64,000 bases of DNA from Gonatopus flavifemur. Its lineage: Eukaryota; Arthropoda; Insecta; Hymenoptera; Dryinidae. Location of the stretch: positions 5,124,501-5,188,500 of the forward strand of contig JAFFJZ010000013.1 of NCBI GenBank assembly GCA_018340375.1, written 5' to 3'. A model generated the notes under the pieces. That model searched no databases and was not told the DNA's origin. It was given only the letters and a program-made list of their open reading frames with translations. The position numbers and the translations under genes were made by a program. Shown in pieces: positions 46,986-56,640 of this stretch (its first letter is position 1; each line of letters starts with the position of its first letter).

Positions 46986-47625
46986 TTGATGATTGGTCCA
47001 ACTGTAACGATAAGAGGCTGTAGAGTATGTTTTCTTCCCGTAGGCGAAGGCTCAAAACCGGACCCGGAGAAAATCGAAGCGGTTCAAAAGTTTCCTACGC
47101 CGAAAAACCCGGAAAATATAAAACAATTTCCGGGTTTAGCTGGATACTACCGTCGTTTTATTCATAAGTTTTCAAAAATATCTAAACCTTTGACAAGGTT
47201 ATTACAAAAGGATGTTCCATTCGAATGGAACCAGGAACAGCAAGAAGCTTTCAAAGCTTCAAAAAGTTGCTTATGTGAAGAACCTGTTCTTCAATATCCG
47301 GATTTCAATAAACCGTTTCTATCAACTACCGATGCAAGCGGATACGCCATAGCAGGAATCCTGAGCCAAGGACCAATTGGAAAGGACCAGCCCTGTGCTC
47401 ATGTATCTCGAGTATTGAATCAGACTGAGATGAAGTACAGTACGTACGAGAAAGAGGCACTGGCAATTCTTTACAGTGTATCTCAATTTCGACCGTACTT
47501 ATATGGACGAAAATTCACAATTGTGACAGATCACAAGCCCTTGGTATGGATGAGAACTGCCAAAGATCCTACTTCCTTGTCGACAATTTCTTTCAACGTG
47601 GCGAATGACTTCTGGAGAACGATGA
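46986..47625 (+). pseudogene. Ty3/Gypsy pol fragment: RT end and RNase H
   Basis: Plus-strand frame with the RT connection (FPGLAGYYRRFIHKFSKISK, RLLQKDVPFEW) and an RNase H core: TTDASGYAIAGILSQG (catalytic Asp), YEKEALAILYSV (Glu) and FTIVTDHKPLVWM (Asp). It is a different lineage from the relic at 17-22 kb, which lacks this domain. Both sides are truncated; similarity stops at about 47590-47625. No LTR was seen. Confidence 0.75.
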
Positions 47626-47789
47626 TGCTGCCGATCTCCAAACCGCTCTCTGTACAACCATGACGCTCTTTGATACACTCCGCGACACTCACCCAAGATC
47701 ATTAAAATATCAACACATTCTTTAGGTGAATAAACCATTTTGAACCCGCACTTACACCGTAAACGATGAAAACTTCTTAATGATCATTT

Positions 47790-48222
47790 TCGTACTGATA
47801 TGAAGAATAAACTCTAAAGGTTAGTTCTGTTTACTTTCAATTCAAGGTCGAAACGTGGGGTTTCACTTTAACTTCAATAACTTTGGTCAGAGAAACAACT
47901 CGTTTGAGGCTTTGCCGTGAAAGTTCATAGAAAATGGTTTTTTGACCTTCAAATGACCTCTAAATGACCTGATATGTTAACATATTCGGACGTAGAATTT
48001 TCCGCTCTTCCCATTTCTGAGGTCGAGCGTAGGGTTTTCTATTCGAAAAAACATACTTTGACCATCAATTATGCTCAGAATTGACCTCAAGGTCGAATTC
48101 AAGGTCACCATCTCATGGCCCCCTCCGAACCCTACAACTTTTATCTGAACAATTTTTTCCCCCTCCATTCCCTGAAGAGTTATTCAGCTGTCCTGTTTCA
48201 AATGGGACGCCCTGTATACATA
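47790..48222. repeat. Orphan terminal arm related to the DD41D element
   Basis: It contains AAGGTCGAATTCAAGGTCAC, CCCTACAACTTTTATCTGAA and ends CAAATGGGACGCCCTGTATA, paralleling the right arm of the neighbouring element (AGGTCAAAGCC, CCCTACAACTTTTGTCCGAA, CAAATGCCCCACCCTGTAT). It probably represents one end of an older relative whose body is lost. Confidence 0.5.
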
Positions 48223-48259
48223 AAAAAAACCCCCTAATACACCTACACATGTACATATA

Positions 48260-50291
48260 CAGGGTGGGGCATTTGAAGTGTCGCGGGCGTTTTTTCCAAA
48301 AACAAAATGAGATACGAGAAAATTTTTCGGACAAAAATTGTAGGGTATCGAGGGGGACATCCGATGGTGGCCTTGGCTTTGACCTCAAATCTCATCTTCA
48401 AGGGCATTCTTAGGTCAACTCTTGTTTTTTAAATAGCATCTCATATTTTTTACTGCAGATTTGGATTCTAGGTCAAAAACCAAGAAACTTTTGTCTGAAC
48501 CATTTTCCTGAAATCCGCAAAGATGGCGCTCTAATCGATATGGTTCCATACTGAATCTGACATTAGAATAACTCGAAAACGAAGGGTCTTGGAGCAGAAT
48601 GTTTCGGACAAAAGTTGTCTGATTCCAAGGGGGACCCCTTGAACTGAAACGGAGGTGATGGGGTATAACAGACAAAACACAACACATTTCAATCGTCTAC
48701 ATCACTTGGATAATTTTAATGCAGTAGATGCTCAAAATGATGGCCTTCGACTTCAATACACATTTCAAAACGTTTTACAAAAGATTGCTGAACTCGTGCT
48801 AAAATATCTTCATTGATGCTCGCGCATGCATTGATGATTCGTTGACGCATATTCTCAGGTGTAGTCGGTGCTTGTTGATGAACTGTATCTTTTATGTATC
48901 CCCATAAAAAAAAATCTGGAGAAGTGAGATCCGGAGAACGGGCAGGCCAATGAACTGGTCCACGACGTCCTATCCATCATCCAGGATAATCTCTGTCCAA
49001 TATTTCTCGAGCTGTGACTGCATAATGGGATGGACAACCATCGTGTTGATACCACATATTCAATCGTTCCTGAATAGGTATGTCTTCAAGTAATGTTGGA
49101 AGTACTTGATCTAAGAAATGTCTGTACTTCTCTCCATTTAGCGTATCTGCAATGAAGTACGGTCCAATTACTCGAGATCGAAAAATACCACACCAAACAT
49201 TCACAGCCCATTGTCTTCGATGCTCTACTTGACGTAACCATCTTGGATTTTCTGTCGCCCAGTGATGCATACTATGTCGATTTACTTGACCATGATTGGT
49301 GAACGTCGACTCATCAGAAAATAATATGTTGATGAAGTTGTTATTGTGCATTTGCGCTAGACCCCATCGACAAAACTGTACACGATTTTCGAAATCATCA
49401 CCGTGAAGGTCTTGATGCAAACAAATGTGATACGGATGGAATTTGTGACGTTTCAGTATTCGAAGAACACTTCTTCGAGAAATTCCCGAATGAAGTTCAA
49501 TTTCACGAGAGCTCACGTGTGGATTATTGGCTACTGCAGCTAGTACATTAACTTCCGCATTTTCTCCGCTAACAGTTCTCATTCGATGTCGTTTTTCCCT
49601 TGTAACACTTCCCGTTTCTGAGAATAATTTTGTAATGCGTTGAAAATACCTAATGGATGGCGTTGTTCTTTCAGGAAATCGTTCTGCATACAAGTCATAT
49701 GCTTGTCTGGGGTTCTTATGCACTTCACCGTTAATGTAGATCATATCGATCTTTTCAGAAACCGTGTATCGGATATCCATGATTTTCAATTTGTCATAAA
49801 CCAAGTAATAATCAAATGTAACTGACAAACTGACTCTCAAAATCGTGAATTTTCACTGAACCCCGTCGTTTGTTCAGATCGCGTGAGCTCTGAATGGTGG
49901 TAATGTAGACGATTGAAATGTGTTGTGTATTGACAACTTTTGTACGAAACATTCTTTTGCAAGACCCTTCGTTTTCGAGTTATTCGAATGTCAGATTCAA
50001 AATGGAACAATATCGATTAGAGCGCCATTTTTGCGGATTTCAGGAAAATGGTTCAGACAAAAGTTTCTTGGTTTTTGACCTAGAATCCAAATCTGCAGTA
50101 AAAAATATGAGATGCTATTTAAAAAACAAGAGTTGATCTCAGAATGCCCTTGAAGATGAGATTTGAGGTCAAAGCCAAGGCCACCATCGGATGTCCCCCT
50201 CGGTACCCTACAACTTTTGTCCGAAAAATTTTCTCGTATCTCACTTTATTTTTGGAAAAAACGCCCGCGACACTTCAAATGCCCCACCCTG
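48260..50291 (-). mobile_element. Long-TIR Tc1/mariner-type element (DD41D), 2,032 bp
   Basis: Both ends start CAGGGTGGGGCATTTGAAGT. The inverted arms run about 445 bp on the left (48260-48704) and about 389 bp on the right (49903-50291), differing mainly by a block of about 65 bp missing on the right. The TA target duplication is at 48258-48259 and 50292-50293. One transposase gene lies between the arms on the minus strand. Arms of this length are unusual for mariner. Confidence 0.9.
48716..49780 (-). pseudogene. IS630/Tc1-mariner transposase with DD41D spacing, one stop
   Basis: Conserved coding starts at MDIRYTVSEKIDMIYING (ATG 49780; the frame is open 20 codons further up) and ends HLLH-TAA at 48716-48718, 354 codons. 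A single in-frame TGA at 48977-48979 interrupts it after RDYPG. HTH regions include SIRYFQRITKLFSETGSV and SSREIELHSGISRRSVLRIL. Catalytic blocks: ILFSDESTFTNHG, MWYQHDGCPSHYA and WPARSPDLTSPDFFLWGYIK. Counting the stop as one residue gives 41 residues between second and third Asp. DD41D is described for the Rosa and VISITOR families; which one this belongs to was not determined. Confidence 0.85.
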
Positions 50292-50293
50292 TA

Positions 50294-50576
50294 TTTAAAT
50301 TCATTTTATATTGAATTCGGAGGACATTTTGACTTTTGCTTTTCGAAATTTCTATTACCCTTTTTCTGAATATTTTCTGTATATATATTTGATAATCATT
50401 TGAAAAAAGAGAATATTCGAAAAAAAAAATCTATATAATGATGAGAATTTTTATTCCCTCAACATAATTCTTCTTATATACATATATATATACTGCCTTG
50501 AGAACATCTTCCGCTATTCATCATAAAGGTTTCTATAAAAGGACTAGCCATTAAATTTTAGTTTTTTTTTTGTGTA
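50294..50576. other. AT-rich spacer
   Basis: Between two Tc1/mariner-type elements. Contains AT-microsatellite-like stretches (TATATATAC near 50480). Nothing else seen. Confidence 0.5.
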
Positions 50577-51761
50577 CGAGGTGTGTTCAAAAAGTAAGGT
50601 GACTTTTCAAATTTCGCGGGCAACGTACTTTCGATTATCGATTTTTTTGTTTTGTTATGTTGGCGCACTCTTCCCGAACATCTGTACCAAGTTTCGAGTG
50701 TATAGCATTTTTTGTTTGATTGTGAGAGGCGTAAAGGTTATAAGTGTTTTGCGTGCTCGGCGATTTCTTGCTATCAAAAAATATGGATCAAAGGATTTGC
50801 ATCAAATTTTGTGTGAAAAATAAAATAAAGTGCTCCGAAACACTCGAAATGTTGACAGTAGCATACGGTGAAACTGTCTGAATCGTCGAATCACTATCAG
50901 AGAAGTTGCTGAAGATGTTGGTTTATCGCTTGGCTCGTGCCATGAAATTTTTTCTAACGTTTTGGGCATGAGACGTGTGTCAGCAAAGTTTGTTCCGAAA
51001 TTGTTAAATTTTGACCAAAAGAAACGTCGCATGAGCATCGCTCAAGAACTGTTGAATGACGTCAACGACGACCCAGATTTACTCAAAAGGGTCATAACTG
51101 GTGACGAATCATGGGTACATGGTTATGATGTCGAAACCAAAGTCCAATCGTCCCAATGGAAGACCCCAGATGAGCCAAGACCGAAGAAAGCACGCCAAGT
51201 TCGATCAAATTTTGCCAAGTTTTGCTCACTGTTTTCTTCGATTACCATGGCGTGGTGCATCAGGAGTTCTCACCATATGGTCGTACGGTCAATAAACAGT
51301 ATTATCTTGAAGTTATGCGCCGTTTACGAGAAGCAATACGAAGAAACCGTCCAGAATTGTGGAAAAATAATTCATGGCTTTTGCATCACGATAATGCCCC
51401 TGCTCACTCATCTCTGCTTGTGAGAGATTTTTTGGCCAAAAACAACACCACAATCATGCCTCAGCCACCATATTCACCGGATTTGGCCCCATGTGACTTG
51501 TTCTTGTTCCAAAGACTAAAGAGACCTATGAAAGGACGGAGATTTGCAACGATTGAAGAGATACAGACTGCATCGCTGGAAGAGCCCAAGGCTATACCGA
51601 AAAGTGCTTAAGAGAAGTGCTTTGAGGATTGGAAAAACCGTTGGCATAAGTGTATTGTATCTGAGGGGGATTACTTTGAAGGGGACAACATAAATATTGA
51701 TAAATAAATGAATATTTTTTCTTAAAAATACAAAGTCACCTTACTTTTTGAACACACCTCG
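50577..51761 (+). mobile_element. mariner element, internally deleted (1,185 bp)
   Basis: Termini CGAGGTGTGTTCAAAAAGTA match in inverted orientation for about 31 bp. TA at 50575-50576 and 51762-51763. It is a third mariner lineage in the window. Shorter than usual because part of the DNA-binding region is gone. Confidence 0.9.
50783..51707 (+). pseudogene. mariner transposase, deleted and frameshifted (DD34D)
   Basis: ATG at 50783 (MDQRICIKFCVKNK). After about 32 codons a stop and a jump follow: the first helix-turn-helix is followed directly by RRITIREVAEDVGLS, so roughly 50 residues are missing. Then come LNFDQKKRRMSIAQELL and VITGDESWVHGYD. A frameshift near 51230 leads into VFFDYHGVVHQEF, WLLHHDNAPAHSS and YSPDLAPCDLFLF. 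The in-frame TAA at 51609-51611 precedes the tail, which ends at TAA 51705-51707. Spacing of the last two Asp is 34. Confidence 0.9.
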
Positions 51762-51829
51762 TATATGTACCCCTAACTTGAGAAATTCCGAAAGTTTTTC
51801 TTCTTCTCAAAATTAATCGTTAATGAACA

Positions 51830-52765
51830 TTGTTTACCAACCTTCACACGATACACTCTCTTTACAGTACACATACACGTGATATATATAACCTATTTAT
51901 ATTCTTGCGTGAGCTGCCGTACTCTGTGAACCAGAGATGGAGGTCCCGAATCCTGGAAAACCTTCCAAAGGATTACCCGCTGAGAAAGTTATCAAATTCC
52001 AACCGGGATGTGAAACTTGCAAAGTTGGGCGTGCTCAATATCAAAGGTTCATCACGTAAAAACCAAAGGGTTTCTATCAGGGAAAGGATAAACGATGTAC
52101 ACCTCCAGAAAAGTCAGAAGCGTGATGATAAACTGGGATGGGGAACTCCGGAAGAAGATAAACCCCCTTCTTCTGGATATTTTCCGGAACCGATCCTTAT
52201 CATTCACGTTACCGATGACTTATCATTCAGCAAACCTGAAGATAAAAAAGACGACAGAGAAAAACTTTTAATATCACCATCTCTTTTCTTAGCAAATTGT
52301 GAACCCAGAAAATTGAATTTGAAAGATGCTGAAGTAAAATTGGATGTTGAATTCATGGATGTGATCCCTACTGAGCAACCCTCAGAGGAGATTTCATTGA
52401 TGAATACAATTACCGAAATGCGCGGAATCTCCCCGAAATTAAGAAAAACTAGAGTTTGTGATAGATTAATTTGGGACAACGGTACTGTCAAAGGTATGGA
52501 TGGTAAGTTGTTTTCCAATCTTGTTCGCAATCTCTCACACGAATTTGTCGATTTGACGCCATTACAAATACAGGCTAATAAACATGACCTCGATTTTGGA
52601 GATTTTTGTGCAAATTGCATACGTAAAAAAGATCCCGAAGAATGGAGATTCCGTAATAACACTTCACAAATCGCTATCACTCGTGGCGAATTGATTGAAC
52701 AAAACTTTGCATTGACGATAAAATTCCTTCAGAGAATCAACAACACGAGAACAATTCAAGGATGA
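51830..52765 (+). CDS. Unrecognised ORF A with one Cys/His module
   Basis: 311 codons open from ATG 51830; the first 40 codons may not be translated, and an alternative ATG at 51937 in the next frame opens only 40 codons (MEVPNPGKP..., with CETC). Residues about 45-200 are charged, low in Cys and without a named domain. Residues about 209-284 form a module that recurs twice in the next ORF: CDRLIWDNGTVKGMDGKLFS, then a His, then DFCANCIRKKDPEEWRFRN and ending SQIAI. The Cys four residues before the His, present in the other two modules, is missing here. Its TGA stop (52763-52765) overlaps the ATG of the next ORF as ATGA. Product unknown; a zinc-binding structural or nucleic-acid-binding protein is a guess. 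Confidence 0.6.
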   Translation: MFTNLHTIHSLYSTHTRDIYNLFIFLRELPYSVNQRWRSRILENLPKDYPLRKLSNSNRDVKLAKLGVLNIKGSSRKNQRVSIRERINDVHLQKSQKRDDKLGWGTPEEDKPPSSGYFPEPILIIHVTDDLSFSKPEDKKDDREKLLISPSLFLANCEPRKLNLKDAEVKLDVEFMDVIPTEQPSEEISLMNTITEMRGISPKLRKTRVCDRLIWDNGTVKGMDGKLFSNLVRNLSHEFVDLTPLQIQANKHDLDFGDFCANCIRKKDPEEWRFRNNTSQIAITRGELIEQNFALTIKFLQRINNTRTIQG

Positions 52766-53658
52766 CGGACATTGAGTATTATAGAATTTTAGCAAGAAAG
52801 GGAATGTTCAATGATGAATTGAATGATCATTTGCATTGGGAACTCAACGGAATCAGAGGTATAGGGAGTGTGGAATTCAATAACTTAAAATGCAAGAACC
52901 AAGATCATGAAAATACCAATTTACAAAGAAAGGCCAATAGATGTAGCATGGATCCCCGCGTTTTCTGTGAAACTTGTGTAAAAACAAAGGATGCAATAGA
53001 ATGGAATTTTAGATGTCAAATTCTCGAGAATTCAGTTATTTATTTTAGATACAAGGAACCCACGAATGAGGATGACGTAGAAAAACACGTTAGTGCAGCC
53101 TCCAGTAAAATCTTTGAGCACACAAAAAACACTCCTATTAATAAAACCTTTGAGGGCAAAACCGTTTATTGTGATAAACTCATTTGGAAAAACAAAACGA
53201 TCAAAGGGGTAGATGGCCGTTATTTTAGTTCCCTAAACTGCACAAATCAAAGTCATGAGAATTATACCAGGACGCAAAAACACGCCTACCTCAATAACTT
53301 CGATACTCGTGATTTTTGTCCCATATGCGTACATCAAGAAGATGAAATAGAATGGCGTTTTAGAAGATTTGCGTCACAAGTTGCTATTGAGAGATCGAAA
53401 GATATTGCTGATGGCAAATTTGTAGATGGAAACGAAACCTCCGACAGACCTCTAGTGTTACCACCCACATGTAAATTCAGAAACCCCTACACAAAAAACA
53501 CTGGAGTTTCTGATGAGATTGTAACCCAATCCATGAGAACCTTAAGTACAAAACAGAAGAGAAATCCAAAATCATCCGCCGCTCAATTTAGAGATATTAG
53601 CACTGCAACAAAAACATTGAAAAGGCCCTATACACAAATTTCAACCGTTAATTCATGA
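52762..53658 (+). CDS. Unrecognised ORF B with two Cys/His modules
   Basis: 298 codons. Module one (about residues 23-92) has C44-x4-H49 and C69-x2-C72 followed by DAIEWNFR. Module two (136-209) has YCDKLIWKNKTIKGVDGRYF, C160-x4-H165, FCPIC (C186, C189) and DEIEWRFRRFASQVAI. Consensus: L.W.N.T.KG.DG..F..L.C-x4-H...DFC-x2-C....D.IEWRFR. The pattern suggests a zinc-binding fold. The C-terminal 90 residues are basic and Ser/Thr-rich. The frame continues beyond the TGA (53656-53658) into a zinc-ribbon-like tail. It is either translated by reinitiation after ORF A or part of one older ORF split by a frameshift. I do not recognise the family. Confidence 0.65.
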   Translation: MTDIEYYRILARKGMFNDELNDHLHWELNGIRGIGSVEFNNLKCKNQDHENTNLQRKANRCSMDPRVFCETCVKTKDAIEWNFRCQILENSVIYFRYKEPTNEDDVEKHVSAASSKIFEHTKNTPINKTFEGKTVYCDKLIWKNKTIKGVDGRYFSSLNCTNQSHENYTRTQKHAYLNNFDTRDFCPICVHQEDEIEWRFRRFASQVAIERSKDIADGKFVDGNETSDRPLVLPPTCKFRNPYTKNTGVSDEIVTQSMRTLSTKQKRNPKSSAAQFRDISTATKTLKRPYTQISTVNS

Positions 53659-53784
53659 ATAGTAATCTCTAAAGAAATCAATTTTTGTTCACACTGTGGT
53701 ACCGATTTTCGAAAATTTCAACATAATAGTAACAGGATGAATTTTTGCCTGAACTGCGGTATAAAAATACCTAGGTTGAATTGA
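53659..53784 (+). pseudogene. In-frame zinc-ribbon-like extension of ORF B
   Basis: Directly behind the TGA of ORF B and in the same frame: NFCSHCGTDFRKF, then NFCLNCGIKIPRLN and TGA at 53782-53784. Two CxxCG knuckles 20-odd residues apart are the signature of a small zinc ribbon. It was probably the C-terminus of ORF B before the stop arose; programmed readthrough is possible but nothing beyond the frame supports it. Confidence 0.55.
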
Positions 53785-53968
53785 ATATGACAAAGAAGAA
53801 CACAGCATGATACACAAATACATAATTAACCTCTTTCATATGAGAAACAGATTCAGTTTTGCTTGCAGCATCCAAATTCAAATATTTCCACATATTGATG
53901 ACTGATCATAGTTTGATAACAACTAATGTTGTAGAATTTAAAACATTTCTTTTGTACAAAATTTTGAA

Positions 53969-53984
53969 CTCAACCCACCCCCAG
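53969..53984 (+). promoter_or_regulatory. Splice-acceptor-like site before the glycoprotein ORF
   Basis: ACTCAACCCACCCCCAG ends eight bases before the ATG at 53992. In envelope-bearing LTR elements env is usually made from a spliced mRNA, and an acceptor just before the start fits that. No donor was assigned. Confidence 0.4.
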
Positions 53985-53991
53985 GCGTAAC

Positions 53992-55963
53992 ATGGCGTTG
54001 CACACGATTCTGTGGCAACTTGCCACCATCTACATTTGGCTACACCCAGGATCAACGGATGGACTGATAGCATACGATTGTGCGGTCCCTAACGCGAACC
54101 TAACCACAATATCATTGAATGAAATAGGGGATAGTAATATCCCGGAACCAATAGTTAATGAGACCTCAACTTACATTCAACTATTGCAACTTATGGACTT
54201 TGGATTTGCTCACGTGCAACTGTGCAAGGTGGGTATATTCCGAGGAATCCATCATTGCGGACTGTTTTCACATGCTGGAGCTGTATCCACAGGGATTGCA
54301 GAATACATTCAAGAGACTACTAGGGACAACTGAGAACGATGACACGAAAGAGGACGCTTGACCATAGGATCAAACACCATCGACGTAATTAAAGTCAACG
54401 CCACCTCAACTTTTACGTTAACTCTAGCGGGAGAAATCGCATCTGATGGAGATTGTGATGGGACACAATACAGTGATCTATACGGGAACTGGAACGGTGT
54501 CGTCGTCCAAGGATCGATTAAAGTCACCTCAATCGAATACTATGCCAAAACAGATGTGGAGAGAAACGTGTTATACCTCCAATCCGGCACACAATGTACT
54601 TTGAGCACTGGAAACTGTATGGACATCACCGGAGGATACATATACTGGGACGCCATACCCCATGAAATTCGCCAGTTCAGCCGATATGGGGTACTCTATG
54701 AAGGATACTCCACAAAATTACAGGATTTATCTCAAAACTACCCTGAAACTATATATACCGCAAAAACCGAAGACATCACTTTTGCCCTGACCGCTGAACG
54801 ATCACAATCATTATGTGGATATCAAATTATCAAGACTCAACATCCGAAGCTGTTTATCTTAGAAGGAAGACGTGAGAGCTTCTTCTCACGACCAAAACCC
54901 ATGAATACTCAAAATCTGGACCTATTTACGTACGTCAACAGCAAATTCGTTTACGTCGAGCAGTACATCCGGACCCAAATCAATGGACTATACAAGGACG
55001 TTATGCTACAGAGATGTAAACTGGAGAGAGAAGTTCTTCGAAATGCACAAACCTTGGCTTTAATGAGACCAGAGGAATTTGCATTTAATTTCCAAAAAGG
55101 CCCTGGTTACACCGCAATCATCACCGGCGAAGTCATCAGGCTAATCAAATGCGTACCTGTGGAAGTTAAAATTACCTCAACTACACGATGTTACCAGGAA
55201 CTACCAGTAAAGGAAGCGGAAAATGATTACTTCATGATGCCCAAAACACACATTTTGAAAAACCAAGGGACAGAAATTCCGTGTAATAACCTTCATCCCA
55301 CCAATGTATGAAATTGAAAGAGTCTGGTATAAATTGCTACCATTTTTATCAGAAACTATCCTACCGTACACTATAAAGCCGCTAACCACACCAACCTGGA
55401 TCTACCGGAATCCTGGAAATCTGGCCAAACAAGGAATTCATACTGAGGACGATATTGAAAGGCTCAACAAATATATCATGTCGCCTTTTGATCAACCATC
55501 GATTGTGAATAACATAATTCGCGCAGCAACTGGAGAACCTACAGAACTACGTGGAATTAGCTGCAGTTCGATTTTGGATGAGAAGACCCTGGAGCACATC
55601 GCGAATTCAACCTGGAACAAGCTCTGGATCGGTTTCAGTACCTTTGGAACATTCAGTGCAGGAATATTAGGAATTATTCTGACATGCAGAATCATCAAGC
55701 TGATAATTGATACCGCAATACATGTTTTTGCATTACATTCTGTATATGGCTGGTCACCATATCTAGTGGTTTCGCTATGGGATTCTGCTACCAATCTATT
55801 ATTGCACATCAACCAAAGGAAGCTCACGAAACAGAAAGAAGCTCCTACTCCGGACCTAAAACCACCAACGGATGACAACGAACAGCACGAACCACTCTAC
55901 CCGTCAAACAAATTGCCAACAGAGTCTGAAATGCGGAAACGCCCCTATGGATCCAATGTGTAA
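53992..55963 (+). pseudogene. Envelope glycoprotein gene, chuvirus-like, broken
   Basis: ATG 53992 starts a signal-peptide-like N-terminus (hydrophobic TILWQLATIYIWL). The ectodomain frame carries in-frame TGA stops at 54331-54333 and 54340-54342, then is open to 55311. A frameshift at about 55300 moves coding to the next phase, which runs to TAA 55961-55963. A membrane segment lies at about 55628-55711 (GTFSAGILGIILTCRIIKLI), followed by a second hydrophobic stretch and a hydrophilic tail rich in Pro, Lys and Glu. Cys-rich ectodomain and overall plan resemble glycoproteins of Chuviridae, negative-strand RNA viruses of arthropods. Related proteins are known as captured env genes in BEL/Pao-type LTR retrotransposons. 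As it stands it cannot encode the full protein. Confidence 0.65.
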
Positions 55964-56002
55964 ACTTCCACCAGTATTATTATGATCGTTTCAACATTTT
56001 TA

Positions 56003-56009
56003 CTATTAC

Positions 56010-56042
<33 letters not shown>
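56003..56042. repeat. (TTA)n microsatellite
   Basis: About 13 uninterrupted trinucleotide units of ATT/TTA in the 3' untranslated part of the envelope element. Confidence 0.95.
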
Positions 56043-56137
56043 CAATTCAATCATTAGAATAATTTGTTAAATTCAACTTACCACAACTATCAATGCCGAT
56101 CTCTGACCTCTTGCCAAATTCCCTACGGGATTTTGTC

Positions 56138-56153
56138 AAAAAAAAGAGGGAGG
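56138..56153 (+). promoter_or_regulatory. Polypurine tract
   Basis: AAAAAAAAGAGGGAGG (first A's at 56138-56145) stands immediately before TGTAACGAG. A purine run directly in front of TG is the classical plus-strand priming site at the edge of a 3' LTR. Confidence 0.6.
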
Positions 56154-56640
56154 TGTAACGAGAACGTTAAATTTCCCCAAATTCTATTCCTTCTCTCTTC
56201 CTCTTCCCTCTTTTGCTCTCTCAATCTTTCCTTTTCGTTCGATTTCTATGGATGAATTGTCTACAAGGGTAAAACAGAAACCTGTTGCCCTGTCAACAAA
56301 TTCATCCTAGGGAATATACACATACGGTAAAGGAAGATTTCTGTACACTCTGATTATAGAGAAAAATGAATCTTCCTCCAAAACACAAGTTGAGAACAAC
56401 TTGTGTTCCCGTTATGTTTTCATCATATCTAAAGGGGACAAGTAAATCTGGGAAACCAGAGACCCCTTTCCTTATCCTTTATTGCTTCCTTCTCCAAATA
56501 GGAGCACGTTCCAAACCACCCTGCAATAAAAAACTCATCGAAAACAAAGACAGTACAAGATTAGAGCGAAGAATCGTGTCGCCAATTCCGTTTCAAAATT
56601 CTCGATATATTCACTGTTGAGAATATGAAGAACATGCAAT
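56154..56640 (+). repeat. Probable 3' LTR of the envelope-bearing element
   Basis: It starts TGTAACGAGAACG right after the polypurine tract. Inside is a C/T-rich stretch (56175-56240) and an AATAAAA polyadenylation-type signal near 56524. The right end is uncertain: candidates are ACA/CA dinucleotides between 56600 and 56660. No second copy was found upstream, so the LTR call rests on position and structure. Confidence 0.45.

Noticed and set aside
51937..52059. Alternative 40-codon frame with CETC at the start of ORF A
   Set aside because: Too short to prefer over the 311-codon frame. Kept only as a hint because it lies in the same phase as ORF B.
52204..52680. 158-codon minus-strand frame opposite ORF A
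   Set aside because: The plus-strand frame carries the repeated Cys/His module and the minus-strand frame has no domain.
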